Part shown: positions 32,914 to 41,585 of the stretch, one piece after another
Numbering within the stretch: position 1 is the stretch's first letter
Layout: each line of letters opens with the position of its first letter
NCBI RefSeq assembly: GCF_035930445.1
Contig: NZ_CP142394.1
Coordinates: 3,691,501 to 3,755,500, forward strand
Length of the DNA stretch: 64,000 bases
Source of the DNA: Sphingopyxis chilensis
Lineage (GTDB): Bacteria; Pseudomonadota; Alphaproteobacteria; Sphingomonadales; Sphingomonadaceae
Direction: 5' to 3'
Position numbers and translations under genes: made by a program
Notes under the pieces: model-generated
Databases searched by the model: none
What the model saw: only the letters and a program-made list of their open reading frames with translations
Told to the model about the DNA's origin: nothing

Positions 32914-34049
32914 GCCTGACGGCGCCCTTCGGGATCGAAACGGTGCGAGGGCGGAATATCGACCGCTGGCTGGGCGAGCCCGTCGGCGGCGGCGCGCTCG
33001 AGCTGGAAGACGAAGGCAAGCACGGTGGCGACCGCGATGAACAATTCTTCGGGGATCACGCGGCCGGCGCGCGCGGTGAAGTAGATGGCTCGGGTGAGCT
33101 GCGGATATTCGAGCATCGGGACATTGGCGGTGCGCGCCAACTCGCGGATCGACAGCGCGACGTCGCCGCGCCCGCGCGCGACGACGACGGGCGCGGCATC
33201 GGTACCGGGGCGATAGCGCAGCGCGACCGAGAAATGGGTCGGATTGGTGAGGACGACCGACGCCTCGGACACCGCCTTGCGCGCCGACCCGCTCAGAATC
33301 TCGTGCGCGCGCTGGCGCTGCGCCTGCTTGAGTTCGGGCGCGCCGTCGGACTGGCGCATCTCCTCCTTGATCTCCTGCTTGCTCATCATCAGTCTTTTAT
33401 TGCGCTGGAACCATTGCACCGGCACGTCGATGAGCGCGATGACGACGAGCCCGCCGGCGAGCGTCAGCATCGCATGGCCGATCGCCTTTCCGGCGAGGCC
33501 GATCGCGGCGATCAGGTCGACCCGCGCCATCGTCATGATCGCGGGCAGGCTGCTGGCGACCAGCCAGTAACCGATCGTGCCGAGCAGCAGCACCTTGGCG
33601 ATCGCCTTGCCGAGCTCGGTCGCGCCCTGCATCCCGAACATGCGCTTGAGCCCGCTCAGCGGGTTGATCCGGTTGCCCTTGAAGTGGAGCGCCTTGCCGC
33701 GCCAGCCCATCGAACCGAGCATCGCGGGCCCCGCGATCGCGGCGCCGATCGCCAGCGCGAACAGGCTCGCGAGCGGAAGCAGGATTTCGACCCCGTTGCG
33801 CATCAGCGCCTCGGCGGGTGCGAAATCGGCGACGTCGGCGGCGGTCAGCGTCAGCCCGCGGCGGACGAGGTCGCCCGCCGACTGGACGAACCAGCCGCCC
33901 GCGGCGACCATCCATCCCGCGGCGGCCAGCATCATCAGCGCGGTCGCCAGCTCGCGCGACATCAGCACATCGCCTTCGCGCGCCGAATCGGCGAGCTTCT
34001 TCGCCGTCGGCTGTTCGGTTTTCTGGTCCTTGTCGCTGCCTTCGGCCAC
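32910..34049 (-). CDS. flhB: Flagellar export switch protein FlhB
   Basis: 379 residues, GTG start three bases after fliR. Four membrane helices lie in the first 210 residues. The autocleavage motif NPTH is present in VVLTNPTHFSVALRYRPG, then the C-terminal FlhB_C domain. Autocleavage switches export from hook to filament proteins, together with FliK. The last gene of the fliE operon before the fliD promoter. Confidence 0.95.
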   Translation of the reverse strand: MAEGSDKDQKTEQPTAKKLADSAREGDVLMSRELATALMMLAAAGWMVAAGGWFVQSAGDLVRRGLTLTAADVADFAPAEALMRNGVEILLPLASLFALAIGAAIAGPAMLGSMGWRGKALHFKGNRINPLSGLKRMFGMQGATELGKAIAKVLLLGTIGYWLVASSLPAIMTMARVDLIAAIGLAGKAIGHAMLTLAGGLVVIALIDVPVQWFQRNKRLMMSKQEIKEEMRQSDGAPELKQAQRQRAHEILSGSARKAVSEASVVLTNPTHFSVALRYRPGTDAAPVVVARGRGDVALSIRELARTANVPMLEYPQLTRAIYFTARAGRVIPEELFIAVATVLAFVFQLERAAADGLAQPAVDIPPSHRFDPEGRRQA

Positions 34050-34052
34050 GGT

Positions 34053-34832
34053 TCAGGTCCCGGCCATCATGCGCGCGGCGTCGAGCGCGTCGGAAAGGAT
34101 GCGCGCGATCGCCTCTGCCATCGCAGGGGTCGCGACGCCGAGCAGCACGATCCCCGCCAGCAAAGTCGCAGGGATGCCCACCGCGAACAGGTTGAGCGCG
34201 GGCGCCGAGCGGCCGATGACACCCATGATGATCTGGACGAGGATCAGCACGAATCCCACGGGCATCGCGATCGTCAGCCCGGCCGCGAACATCAGGCTGC
34301 CGAAACGGATGAGGCCGCCGATCGCGTCCCAGGACGGAAAGGCGTTGCCGGGGGGCAGCGCGCTATAGCTGTCGACGACGATGTCGATCAGCACGAGGTG
34401 ACCGTCGGCGGCAAGAAACAGCGCGGTGGCCATCATCGAGAGGAACTGGCCGATCGCCGAACTCGACGCGCCGCTCAAGGGATCGACCATCGACGCGAAG
34501 CCGAGGCCCATCGCGTTGCTGATCACTTCGCCCGCGAGCAAGGCGGCGGCGAGCCCCATCTGGAGGACAAAGCCGATCGCGAGCCCGATCACCACCTCGC
34601 CAATGATGAATAAGAAGCCGGGGACCGACACGATGCCTTCGGCCGGCAGCGTCATGCCCGACGCCGCCACCGCGGGCACCCCGACCGCGAGCGCGATCAC
34701 CAGCCGCAGTTGCACCGGGACGCTAGACGCGCCGAATACCGGCGCGGCGATGAACGCGGCGCCGGGGCGGATCATTCCCAGCATCCACAGCTGGAGCATC
34801 GCCTCGATATTCGGGATGTCGGCGGGGTTCAC
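34053..34832 (-). CDS. fliR: Flagellar export gate protein FliR
   Basis: 259 residues, normal length, GTG start, with about six hydrophobic helices, including the RPGAAFIAAPVFG and VISNAMGLGFASMVDP regions. It forms the export gate core with FliP and FliQ. A 9-base duplication (CTATCGCCC) lies between fliQ and fliR. Confidence 0.92.
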   Translation of the reverse strand: MNPADIPNIEAMLQLWMLGMIRPGAAFIAAPVFGASSVPVQLRLVIALAVGVPAVAASGMTLPAEGIVSVPGFLFIIGEVVIGLAIGFVLQMGLAAALLAGEVISNAMGLGFASMVDPLSGASSSAIGQFLSMMATALFLAADGHLVLIDIVVDSYSALPPGNAFPSWDAIGGLIRFGSLMFAAGLTIAMPVGFVLILVQIIMGVIGRSAPALNLFAVGIPATLLAGIVLLGVATPAMAEAIARILSDALDAARMMAGT

Positions 34833-34847
34833 TATCGCCCTATCGCC

Positions 34848-35117
34848 CTACCGGACGAGCGCCGGGATCTGCGCGAACAGTTCGCGAGTGAAATCGGTGA
34901 GCAGCACGAGGATGCTGCCGCCGAAGATCGCGAGGCAGATCGCTGCGACGATCAGCTTGGGCACGAAGGTCAGCGTCTGTTCGTTGATCGACGTCGCCGC
35001 CTGCACCATGCCGAGCAGCACGCCGATGACGAGCACCGGCAACAGCAGCGGCGCCGAGGCGAGGGCGAGGATCCACAGCGACTGCTGCGCCACCCCGATG
35101 AAATAGTCGGTCTCCAT
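34848..35117 (-). CDS. fliQ: Flagellar export gate protein FliQ
   Basis: 89 residues with two membrane helices and the FliQ pattern SLWILALASAPLLLPVLVIGVLLGMVQAATSINEQTLTFVPKL. It is part of the FliPQR gate. Gene order and size are standard. Confidence 0.94.
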   Translation of the reverse strand: METDYFIGVAQQSLWILALASAPLLLPVLVIGVLLGMVQAATSINEQTLTFVPKLIVAAICLAIFGGSILVLLTDFTRELFAQIPALVR

Positions 35118-35127
35118 CGTCGGGGCC

Positions 35128-35898
35128 CTAACTCACGAACGAGGAGGCGAGCGATCCCATCGTCAGCGCCCAGCCGTCGACGAGCACGAAGAGCAGCAAT
35201 TTGAAGGGCATCGATATGATCGTTGGCGACAGCATCATCATACCCAGCGACATCAGCGCCGACGCGACGATCAGGTCGATGACGAGGAAGGGCAGGAAGA
35301 TCAGGAAGCCGATCTGGAACGCGGTCTTGAGTTCGCTGGTGACGAAGGCGGGCAGCAGGATCGAGAAGGGCACGTCCTTCGGGCTCGCATAGCTCGGCGC
35401 CTTGGCGATCTTGGCGAACATCATCAGGTCGGTCTTGCGCGTCTGTTTCATCATGAAGCCGTGGAGCGCGGTGCCCGAGCGCGATACCGCTTCGCCGATG
35501 TCGATCTGTTCTTGGCCATAAGGTTCGATCGCGACGCGGTTCACTTCGCTGATCACCGGCTGCATCACGAACAGCGAAAGGAACAGGCTCAAACCAACGA
35601 GCACCTGGTTCGGCGGTGTCTGTTGCAGCCCGAGCGCGTGGCGCAGGATCGACAGCACGATGATGATACGCGTGAAACTGGTCATCATCAGCAGCAGCGA
35701 CGGCAGCACCGTCAGCAGGCTCATCAGGACGAGAATCTGGAGCGAGAGGCTCAAGGGCCGGCCGTCGCCGCCGATCTCGCTCACCGCGCGGCTGAGGCCA
35801 TCGGCCGCCTGCGCATAGGCCGCAGGCGCGGCGCAGAGCAGCGTGGCGCCGCCTGCGAGCGCCGCGGCGCGCAGCCAGAAACGGCGATCAGTCGGCAT
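35128..35898 (-). CDS. fliP: Flagellar export gate protein FliP
   Basis: 256 residues. A cleavable-looking signal (MPTDRRF to AYAQA) precedes the FliP core: LVLMSLLTVLPSLLLMMTSFTRIIIVLSILRHALG and QIGFLIFLPFLVIDLIVASALMSLGMMMLSP. ATG 35898 is chosen over an upstream ATG because the signal peptide starts there; it overlaps fliO by 11 bases. Five FliP form the gate ring. Confidence 0.95.
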   Translation of the reverse strand: MPTDRRFWLRAAALAGGATLLCAAPAAYAQAADGLSRAVSEIGGDGRPLSLSLQILVLMSLLTVLPSLLLMMTSFTRIIIVLSILRHALGLQQTPPNQVLVGLSLFLSLFVMQPVISEVNRVAIEPYGQEQIDIGEAVSRSGTALHGFMMKQTRKTDLMMFAKIAKAPSYASPKDVPFSILLPAFVTSELKTAFQIGFLIFLPFLVIDLIVASALMSLGMMMLSPTIISMPFKLLLFVLVDGWALTMGSLASSFVS

Positions 35899-36166
35899 GG
35901 AAGTCGCCCTGGCTGTCGTCGGCGATCCGCGTAATGCCATTGCGCGACACCGCGATCAGTACCCGCTGCCCGGCAAATTCGACCACCGCGAGCTTCGATC
36001 CGGGGCCGAGCGGGAGCACGTCGACCATCTCGATCGCGCGCGTCTTGGCGGCGCCGCCGACAAGCGGCACGCCCATCTGGACGCGCTTCCACAGCCACAG
36101 GCTACCCCATGCCATCGCGCCGATGATCGGCAGCAGGATGAGGAGACGGAGGATATATTCCAGCAT
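35888..36166 (-). CDS. fliO: Flagellar biosynthesis protein FliO
   Basis: 92 residues with one N-terminal membrane helix (YILRLLILLPIIGAMAWGSLWLW) and the FliO beta domain (RAIEMVDVLPLGPGSKLAVVEFAGQRVLIAVSRNGI). FliO helps FliP assemble. It shares one base with fliN (TGATG). Confidence 0.88.
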   Translation of the reverse strand: MLEYILRLLILLPIIGAMAWGSLWLWKRVQMGVPLVGGAAKTRAIEMVDVLPLGPGSKLAVVEFAGQRVLIAVSRNGITRIADDSQGDFHAD

Positions 36167-36501
36167 CAGGCTCTCCGCTCGAAACCTTCGAGCCCGCGTG
36201 CCGGCGCGACGACTTCGGCGACCTGGATGCCATAGCGGCCATCGATGCTGACGATCTCGCCCTTCGCGATGAGGGTGCCGTTGGCGTAGATGTCGAGCAG
36301 GTCGGTCGCGGCGCGGTCGAGCTCGATCACGCTGCCTTCGCCCAGCGCGAGCAGTTCGGAGAGTGTCATCGACGTCGACCCGACCTCGACCGACACGCGC
36401 AGCGAGACGCCGGCGAGCAGGTCGAAATTGGGCGCGGCGGCGATGCTCTTGTCGCGCCGGTCGGCGCGCCCGGCCTTCGGGGCTTCGGCGATATCAGTCA
36501 T
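36166..36501 (-). CDS. fliN: Flagellar C-ring protein FliN
   Basis: 111 residues. The C-terminal SpoA domain (VSLRVSVEVGSTSMTLSELLALGEGSVIELDRAATDLLDIYANGTLIAKGEIV) is typical, with a short N-terminal extension. FliN forms the lower C ring and binds export cargo through FliH. It overlaps fliM by 8 bases. Confidence 0.93.
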   Translation of the reverse strand: MTDIAEAPKAGRADRRDKSIAAAPNFDLLAGVSLRVSVEVGSTSMTLSELLALGEGSVIELDRAATDLLDIYANGTLIAKGEIVSIDGRYGIQVAEVVAPARGLEGFERRA

Positions 36502-37432
36502 TGTCCGGTCCTTTTTCGATATGGTCGATCATGATCGCGGCGTTGCCATTGGCCTCGCCTATGCTGCCGAATGCAAAGCTGCGCCCGGCGACGGTCACCG
36601 GCACATGGCGCGGCATGGAAAGCGGGATGATGTCGCCGACCTCGAGCGAGAGCAGCTTGACGAGGCTGATCTCGGGGCGCGCGAGCACCGAGCGCACCGG
36701 CATGCGCACGTCGCGCAGCGCCTTGTCGAGCGCGCCCGACCAGGCGGGGTCGGCGCCGCCATGCGCCTGCGTGTCGGGAAGCAGCTCGTCCCCGGCGATC
36801 CCGCGCAGCGCGGCCACCGGATAGGCGCACAGGATGACGCGCCCGTCGAAGGGCGCACCGCGCAGCGTGAAGCGCTGGACAAACAATTCGTCGTCGGCGC
36901 GGACCGCGGCGAGCTTCGCCGGATCGGCCGTGACGCAGTCGAGTTCGGGTTCGAGCGCCAGCTTGCCGCGCCAGGCGGCGGAAAGCTGCAAGCCGATGTC
37001 GCGACCGAGGCGCGCCGCGAAGCGATCCTCGGCATCGGTCAGTTCCTCGCGCTCGGCGGCGAGCTGGCCGCGGCCGCCATAGAAGATGTCGACGAGCTGG
37101 AGCAGCAGCGTCCGCGGAGCGGCGACCAGGATCGGCCCCTTGAACGACGGCGCGTGATAGCGCCAGAAGATCGCCGGGACGGCCGACGCGCTCCAATCGG
37201 CAAAGCTCATCTGCTCGCCGCCGCCGCGCTCGACCTGGATCGTCGGCGCGCCGAGCGCGCGCACGAGATCGCGCAAGCTGCGTGCGAACTGGTTCGCTAC
37301 CCCCTCGAGCGCGGGAAAGGCGTAACCATCCGCAGCCTTGCGCAGCAGCAAGGATTCCTTGCTGTCAGCGGGCGTGGCCGCGGGTGCGGCCGGCGCCCTC
37401 ACGGCCTTGACGGTTTTCGGACTGGTGGTCAC
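36494..37432 (-). CDS. fliM: Flagellar switch protein FliM
   Basis: 312 residues, GTG start overlapping fliL (GTGA). The middle domain (VDIFYGGRGQLAAEREELTDAEDRFAARLGRDI) and the C-terminal SpoA domain (RMPVRSVLARPEISLVKLLSLEVGDIIPLSMPRHVPVTVAG) are present. The usual N-terminal CheY-binding peptide (LSQxEIDALL type) is not visible; an Ala/Pro-rich stretch stands in its place. FliM links FliG and FliN in the C ring. Confidence 0.9.
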   Translation of the reverse strand: MTTSPKTVKAVRAPAAPAATPADSKESLLLRKAADGYAFPALEGVANQFARSLRDLVRALGAPTIQVERGGGEQMSFADWSASAVPAIFWRYHAPSFKGPILVAAPRTLLLQLVDIFYGGRGQLAAEREELTDAEDRFAARLGRDIGLQLSAAWRGKLALEPELDCVTADPAKLAAVRADDELFVQRFTLRGAPFDGRVILCAYPVAALRGIAGDELLPDTQAHGGADPAWSGALDKALRDVRMPVRSVLARPEISLVKLLSLEVGDIIPLSMPRHVPVTVAGRSFAFGSIGEANGNAAIMIDHIEKGPDND

Positions 37433-38034
37433 TGGATCACCAGACTCGTGAAATAGACATTGTCGATACCCCCGAAACCTTCCTTCTCGCGCAGCACATC
37501 GTTGATCACGGCGGTCAACTGACGTTGCAGCCGCTGTTTCCCCTGCGATGTGGAGAGCAAAACCGGATCCTGTTCGGCGAGCACCATTAGCACGACCGAG
37601 CGGATAGGCACCGCCTGCCGTTTGATATTATTGATAACCTTGCCGTCATAAAAGGTCGAAAGGCTGATACCGATCTGGAGGAACCCCGATCCGTCGGCGA
37701 GATTGGTCGTGAAGCTCTCGGTGATCGGGTAGTAGGTGATCTCATACTTTCGCGGGTCGACCTTGAACTTGTCGTTCGGGACCGACACGGTGCCGACCTT
37801 CGGCGGCGCTTCCTTGTCCTCGCCCTCGGCGGCGGGTTCGGCGCCGTCCTCGCTGCGCAGGACGAGCTTCGGATATTTATCCTCGGGCTTCGCCTCATGC
37901 GCCGACAGCGCGCCGAAATAGATGCCGGCGCCGGCGCCGGCGCCGATCAGCGCGACCGCAGCGACGCCGATCAGCAGCAGCTTCTTGAACTTGCCCTTTT
38001 TCTTGGGGGCGCCTTCGACATTATCCTTGGCCAT
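37429..38034 (-). CDS. fliL: Flagellar basal-body protein FliL
   Basis: 201 residues: a Lys-rich cytoplasmic start (KKKGKFKK), one membrane helix (LLLIGVAAVALIGAGAGAGIYF), an acidic linker (EDGAEPAAEGEDKEAPP) and the periplasmic FliL domain ending in the conserved REKEGFGGIDNVYFTSLVIQ. FliL rings the stator. ATG 38034 is chosen because the Lys-rich start and membrane helix follow it. Confidence 0.92.
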   Translation of the reverse strand: MAKDNVEGAPKKKGKFKKLLLIGVAAVALIGAGAGAGIYFGALSAHEAKPEDKYPKLVLRSEDGAEPAAEGEDKEAPPKVGTVSVPNDKFKVDPRKYEITYYPITESFTTNLADGSGFLQIGISLSTFYDGKVINNIKRQAVPIRSVVLMVLAEQDPVLLSTSQGKQRLQRQLTAVINDVLREKEGFGGIDNVYFTSLVIQ

Positions 38035-38051
38035 GGTGGGACCCTTCCTGA

Positions 38052-39218
38052 TCAGGCGAAGCGACCGCGGCGGTCCGCGGCGCGGTCTTCGCCGCGCGGT
38101 TCGGCGCGTTCGGTGGCGGTTTCGATGAGATGCGCCGGGTCGGGCGCGGCGGCGCGGCCCTGACCGTGGCCTTGCGACTGGCGGCCGGCCTCGCCCGGGG
38201 TGCAGGTCACTTCGGCGCCGGCGACACGGACGCCTTGCTGGCGCAGTTCCTCGACGAGGCGGCCCTGCGCGGCGGTAACGATCGTCGCGGTCGCTTCGTG
38301 ATGCGTGTCGAGCTTCAGCGCGACGCCCTCGTCCCCCATGTGCATCGCGACGTCGAGGCGGCCGAGGTGGCGAGGCATCAGGCGAAAGCTGATGTCGCCG
38401 CTGTCCGACTTGGTCGCCGCGATGTCGCGCGCGAGCTGGTCGATCCATACGCCGTCGCTATCCATGTCGAGTACGCGCTCGGCGAGCTGGACGGGGGCAG
38501 CGGCTTCGGCGACCGCGGCAGCGCCCTGCGCGGCCGGCTGGGTGAAGAGGATCGTCATCGACGGCGTGGGATCGACGGCCTTCGCGACCGGTGGTTCCGC
38601 GCTGGTCAGCATCGGTAACGGCGCCCTGACATCACGCGGGCGCGCGGCGAGGGGCGCTTCCGGGGCTTCGGCGTCGGCACGGACCGGAGGCGCTTCGGCC
38701 GGCTTGGCGGGCTTCGTGGCGGCGGCCGGGATAGCGGCCGCGACCACCACTGCCAGATCGGTTGCGGGGGCGGCGGGGACAGCGTCTGCCGTTTCCGCCG
38801 TGCCGGGCGCGGCGTCGGTTTCGGTTTCGGTTTCGGTTTCGGCCGGAACCGGTTTGCCGGGCTTGGGCGCCGGAACGGGGGCGCTGCCGCCCAGCGCGAT
38901 CAGCAGGTTGGCGGCCAGCGTCGCGGCGCCGGTTTCGGCGGGCTCGGCTTTGACGACCGGGGTTTCGCTCACAGCATCCTTGAGCGGCGGTGACTCGATT
39001 TGCGGGGCCACCGCTTCGGACGGCGCTGCGGGATCGATCTTGATCGTCGCGGCCGCATGGGCGGAGGGGGGCACCGCGACCGGCGCTGCGGCGAGCAGCT
39101 GGTCGAAGCCGCCGCCTTCGCCGCCGCCCTCGGGCAGCTGGCCGATATTGGCGAGGAAGGTCGCGAAGCCCGCGGGCATCGCGCCCTGCGGCGTGGGAAG
39201 GGCGGGCGCGCTCATCAT
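38052..39218 (-). CDS. fliK: Flagellar hook-length control protein FliK
   Basis: 388 residues. A long Ala/Pro/Glu-rich, probably unfolded N-terminal region acts as the ruler. The C-terminal Flg_hook domain (ISFRLMPRHLGRLDVAMHMGDEGVALKLDTHHEATATIVTAAQGRLVEELRQQGV) contacts FlhB. The linker holds a (Glu-Thr) repeat coded by a hexamer repeat (38816-38839). ATGA overlap with fliJ. Confidence 0.85.
   Translation of the reverse strand: MMSAPALPTPQGAMPAGFATFLANIGQLPEGGGEGGGFDQLLAAAPVAVPPSAHAAATIKIDPAAPSEAVAPQIESPPLKDAVSETPVVKAEPAETGAATLAANLLIALGGSAPVPAPKPGKPVPAETETETETDAAPGTAETADAVPAAPATDLAVVVAAAIPAAATKPAKPAEAPPVRADAEAPEAPLAARPRDVRAPLPMLTSAEPPVAKAVDPTPSMTILFTQPAAQGAAAVAEAAAPVQLAERVLDMDSDGVWIDQLARDIAATKSDSGDISFRLMPRHLGRLDVAMHMGDEGVALKLDTHHEATATIVTAAQGRLVEELRQQGVRVAGAEVTCTPGEAGRQSQGHGQGRAAAPDPAHLIETATERAEPRGEDRAADRRGRFA
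38816..38839. repeat. Hexanucleotide repeat inside fliK
   Basis: CGGTTT occurs four times in a row on the plus strand, coding the Glu-Thr repeat of FliK on the minus strand. Gain or loss of a unit would stay in frame and change ruler length by two residues. Confidence 0.8.
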
Positions 39219-39661
39219 GCCGCGCCTCCTTCGATCAGGCGCAGGCGCATCCCGGCACGCGGACGGTGCGGGCGGTTCGCGTCGTCGCGGCGTTCCTGTT
39301 CGGCCTGTGCCGATTTGCGGCTGCGTTCATAAAGGCGCACCGCCGATTCTTCCTTCGCCATCGCGCTCTGCGCGCGCGCGCCCATTTCGTCGCGGCGCTG
39401 GCTCGCGTTGCTGAGCGGCGCGGTCAGGCTTTCCTGCGCGATGTCGAGCCGCATCGCGAGCTCGCCGATCGTGTTGAGCGCGCCGCCGGCGACCGCGCCC
39501 TTCGCCATCGCCAGGTCGACGCGCAGCGTTTCGAGCCGCCTCGCCAGCTCGACGAGGTTCGCCAGCTCGCCATTGGCGCGCGCCAGATTGGCCTCCGCCA
39601 TCTGATGTTCGACGGAGCGCACGCGGATGATACGTTTGCGGCGTGCGGTACGGGCGTTCAT
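39215..39661 (-). CDS. fliJ: Flagellar export chaperone FliJ
   Basis: 148 residues, almost wholly helical and charged, with a long coiled coil (HQMAEANLARANGELANLVELARRLETLRVD; LYERSRKSAQAEQERR). This fits FliJ, which sits in the FliI hexamer and docks on FlhA. Sequence similarity is weak but position between fliI and fliK is decisive. ATGA overlaps on both sides. Confidence 0.82.
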   Translation of the reverse strand: MNARTARRKRIIRVRSVEHQMAEANLARANGELANLVELARRLETLRVDLAMAKGAVAGGALNTIGELAMRLDIAQESLTAPLSNASQRRDEMGARAQSAMAKEESAVRLYERSRKSAQAEQERRDDANRPHRPRAGMRLRLIEGGAA

Positions 39662-40989
39662 GCGGAATATCCTTCAATCAGGGTTTGGCGGGAAATGTCG
39701 AAATCGACCTGCGCTTTCGCGGGCTGCGAAACATAGGCGAGCTGATCGGCGTGACGGGCGATCGCGATGTCGAGCACCGGGTCGGCGCCGGCGACGTAAG
39801 CGCCCATCAGCATCAGGTCGCGATTCTCTTCATAGAGCGACCAGAGCTGGCGAAAGCGCGCCGCGGCGGCGGCATGTTCGGGGTCGACCGAATCGACCAT
39901 CGTGCGCGACAGCGAGCGCGCGACGTCGATCGCGGGATAAACCCCCTGTTCGGCGAGGGCGCGCGACAGGATGATATGGCCGTCGACGATCGCGCGCGCG
40001 CTGTCGACGACCGGATCGTCGATGTCGCCGCCGTCGGCGAGCACGGTGTAGAGCGCGGTGATCGAGCCGCCGGTTTCGCGGTCGATGCCGGCGCGTTCGC
40101 AGAGCGAGGGGATGAGCGCGAAGACCGACGGCGGATAGCCTTTCATCGTCGGCGGTTCGCCCAGCGTCAGGCCGATCTCGCGCTGCGCATGCGCGACGCG
40201 CGTCAGGCTGTCGATCAGCAGCAGCACCTTCTTGCCCTCGGCGCGAAAGGCCTCGGCGATCGCGGTCGCGCGCATCGCGGCGCGCAGGCGGAGCAAGGGC
40301 GGATGGTCGGCGGGAACCGCGACGACGACCGACTTCTTGCGGACCTCGGGGGGCAGTTTTGTTTCGACGAAATCGCTGACCTCGCGGCTGCGCTCGCCGA
40401 TCAGCCCGACGACGATGACGTCGCATTCGGTGCCCGCGATCATCTGGCCCATCAGCACCGACTTGCCGACGCCCGACCCGGCGATGATCGCGACTCGCTG
40501 GCCTTCGCCGACGGTGAGCAGGCCGTTGATCGCGCGCACGCCCATGTTGAGCGCGCGGGTGACGCGGCCGCGGCGCAGCGGATTGACCTTCCGCCCCGCG
40601 AGCGGCCACTGGAACTGCGACTTGATCGCCGGACGGCCGTCGAGCGGGTTGCCCTGCGCGTCCATGATGCGGCCGAGCAATGTCTTGCCGACCGCAACCA
40701 TGCTCGACGCGCCATGCGGTTCAACGGGCGCGCCGGTGACGAGCGGCTTGTTGGTGTCGAAGGGGAGGACGAGGCTGCGGTGGCCGCGAAAGCCGACGAC
40801 CTCGCCATAAACATAATCATTGTCTGCCGACCGGATCCGGACGTTGCTGCCGAGCGGCATCGGGAAGCCCGATACTTCGAGCATGATGCCCTCGTGCGAG
40901 ACGAGGGTGCCGATGCGGCGCGGGCTGGCGTGCGCGAGGTCGACGGGGTCGAGCAACTGCTGCGCCGAGAGGGCGAGGCGGCGCGTCAT
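39658..40989 (-). CDS. fliI: Flagellar export ATPase FliI
   Basis: 443 residues with the F1-beta-like fold. Walker A is AGSGVGKS, the Walker B region is KVLLLIDSLTRVAHAQREI, and GYPPSVFALIPSL and the DDIDDPV-type C-terminal part are present. It energises protein export with FliH and FliJ. ATGA overlaps with fliH and fliJ. Confidence 0.96.
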   Translation of the reverse strand: MTRRLALSAQQLLDPVDLAHASPRRIGTLVSHEGIMLEVSGFPMPLGSNVRIRSADNDYVYGEVVGFRGHRSLVLPFDTNKPLVTGAPVEPHGASSMVAVGKTLLGRIMDAQGNPLDGRPAIKSQFQWPLAGRKVNPLRRGRVTRALNMGVRAINGLLTVGEGQRVAIIAGSGVGKSVLMGQMIAGTECDVIVVGLIGERSREVSDFVETKLPPEVRKKSVVVAVPADHPPLLRLRAAMRATAIAEAFRAEGKKVLLLIDSLTRVAHAQREIGLTLGEPPTMKGYPPSVFALIPSLCERAGIDRETGGSITALYTVLADGGDIDDPVVDSARAIVDGHIILSRALAEQGVYPAIDVARSLSRTMVDSVDPEHAAAAARFRQLWSLYEENRDLMLMGAYVAGADPVLDIAIARHADQLAYVSQPAKAQVDFDISRQTLIEGYSA

Positions 40990-41585
40990 GCGGCTTCGCT
41001 TTCGCCGAGCGCGGCGCGCAATTCCTCAAGATAGACCGCGCGGCCATGTTCGATCCAGCCGGTCGAGGTTTCGAGGCGGACGGTGCCGCGGATCATCGCC
41101 GGGTCGCTTTCGATCGCGAGGGTAAGCGGACAATCGGCAAGCAGCGCGGCGTCGTCGGGGTGAACCCACAAGGTGCGCGCCTTGTCGGCGTCGGCGACCA
41201 GCGCGGCGGCGGTCTCGGCCTGCGCTTGCAGCCATTCGGCGTCGATCGGCGCGGCGGCGACGATCTGGCGGACGAGGCGTTCGACGGTCGTCGCGATCAG
41301 CTGTGCAAGTTCTTCGCTGGGCTCGTCCTGCAGCGCCTCGGCGCCGGCGAGCAGCGCGAGCAGCTGATGACGTTCGGCGACGAAGGCCGCTTCGGCGAGG
41401 CGCTGGCCTTCGGCGAGACCGAGCGCGAAGGGGTCGTCGAGGTCGATTTGGTCGAGGTTTTCGGGCTCCTCGGGCGCGGCCGACGGCGGGGGTGCGAAGG
41501 ACAGCGGGCGAAACCCGCCATGGCGCGCCATCGCATCGGCCAGGCGGACGGGTGCGAAGCCTGTTTCGACGGCGGGATCAGACAT
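40986..41585 (-). CDS. fliH: Flagellar export regulator FliH
   Basis: 199 residues. The N-terminal 60 are Pro/acidic; a helical middle (LGLAEGQRLAEAAFVAERHQLLALLAGAEAL) and the C-terminal FliH/V-ATPase-E-like domain (TTVERLVRQIVAA; LWVHPDDAALL) follow. It inhibits and positions FliI at the C ring. It overlaps fliG by 8 and fliI by 4 bases. Confidence 0.88.
   Translation of the reverse strand: MSDPAVETGFAPVRLADAMARHGGFRPLSFAPPPSAAPEEPENLDQIDLDDPFALGLAEGQRLAEAAFVAERHQLLALLAGAEALQDEPSEELAQLIATTVERLVRQIVAAAPIDAEWLQAQAETAAALVADADKARTLWVHPDDAALLADCPLTLAIESDPAMIRGTVRLETSTGWIEHGRAVYLEELRAALGESEAA

Noticed and set aside
34833..34850. CTATCGCCC direct repeat between fliQ and fliR
   Set aside because: Only two 9-base copies in a 15-base gap; no structure or signal beyond chance.
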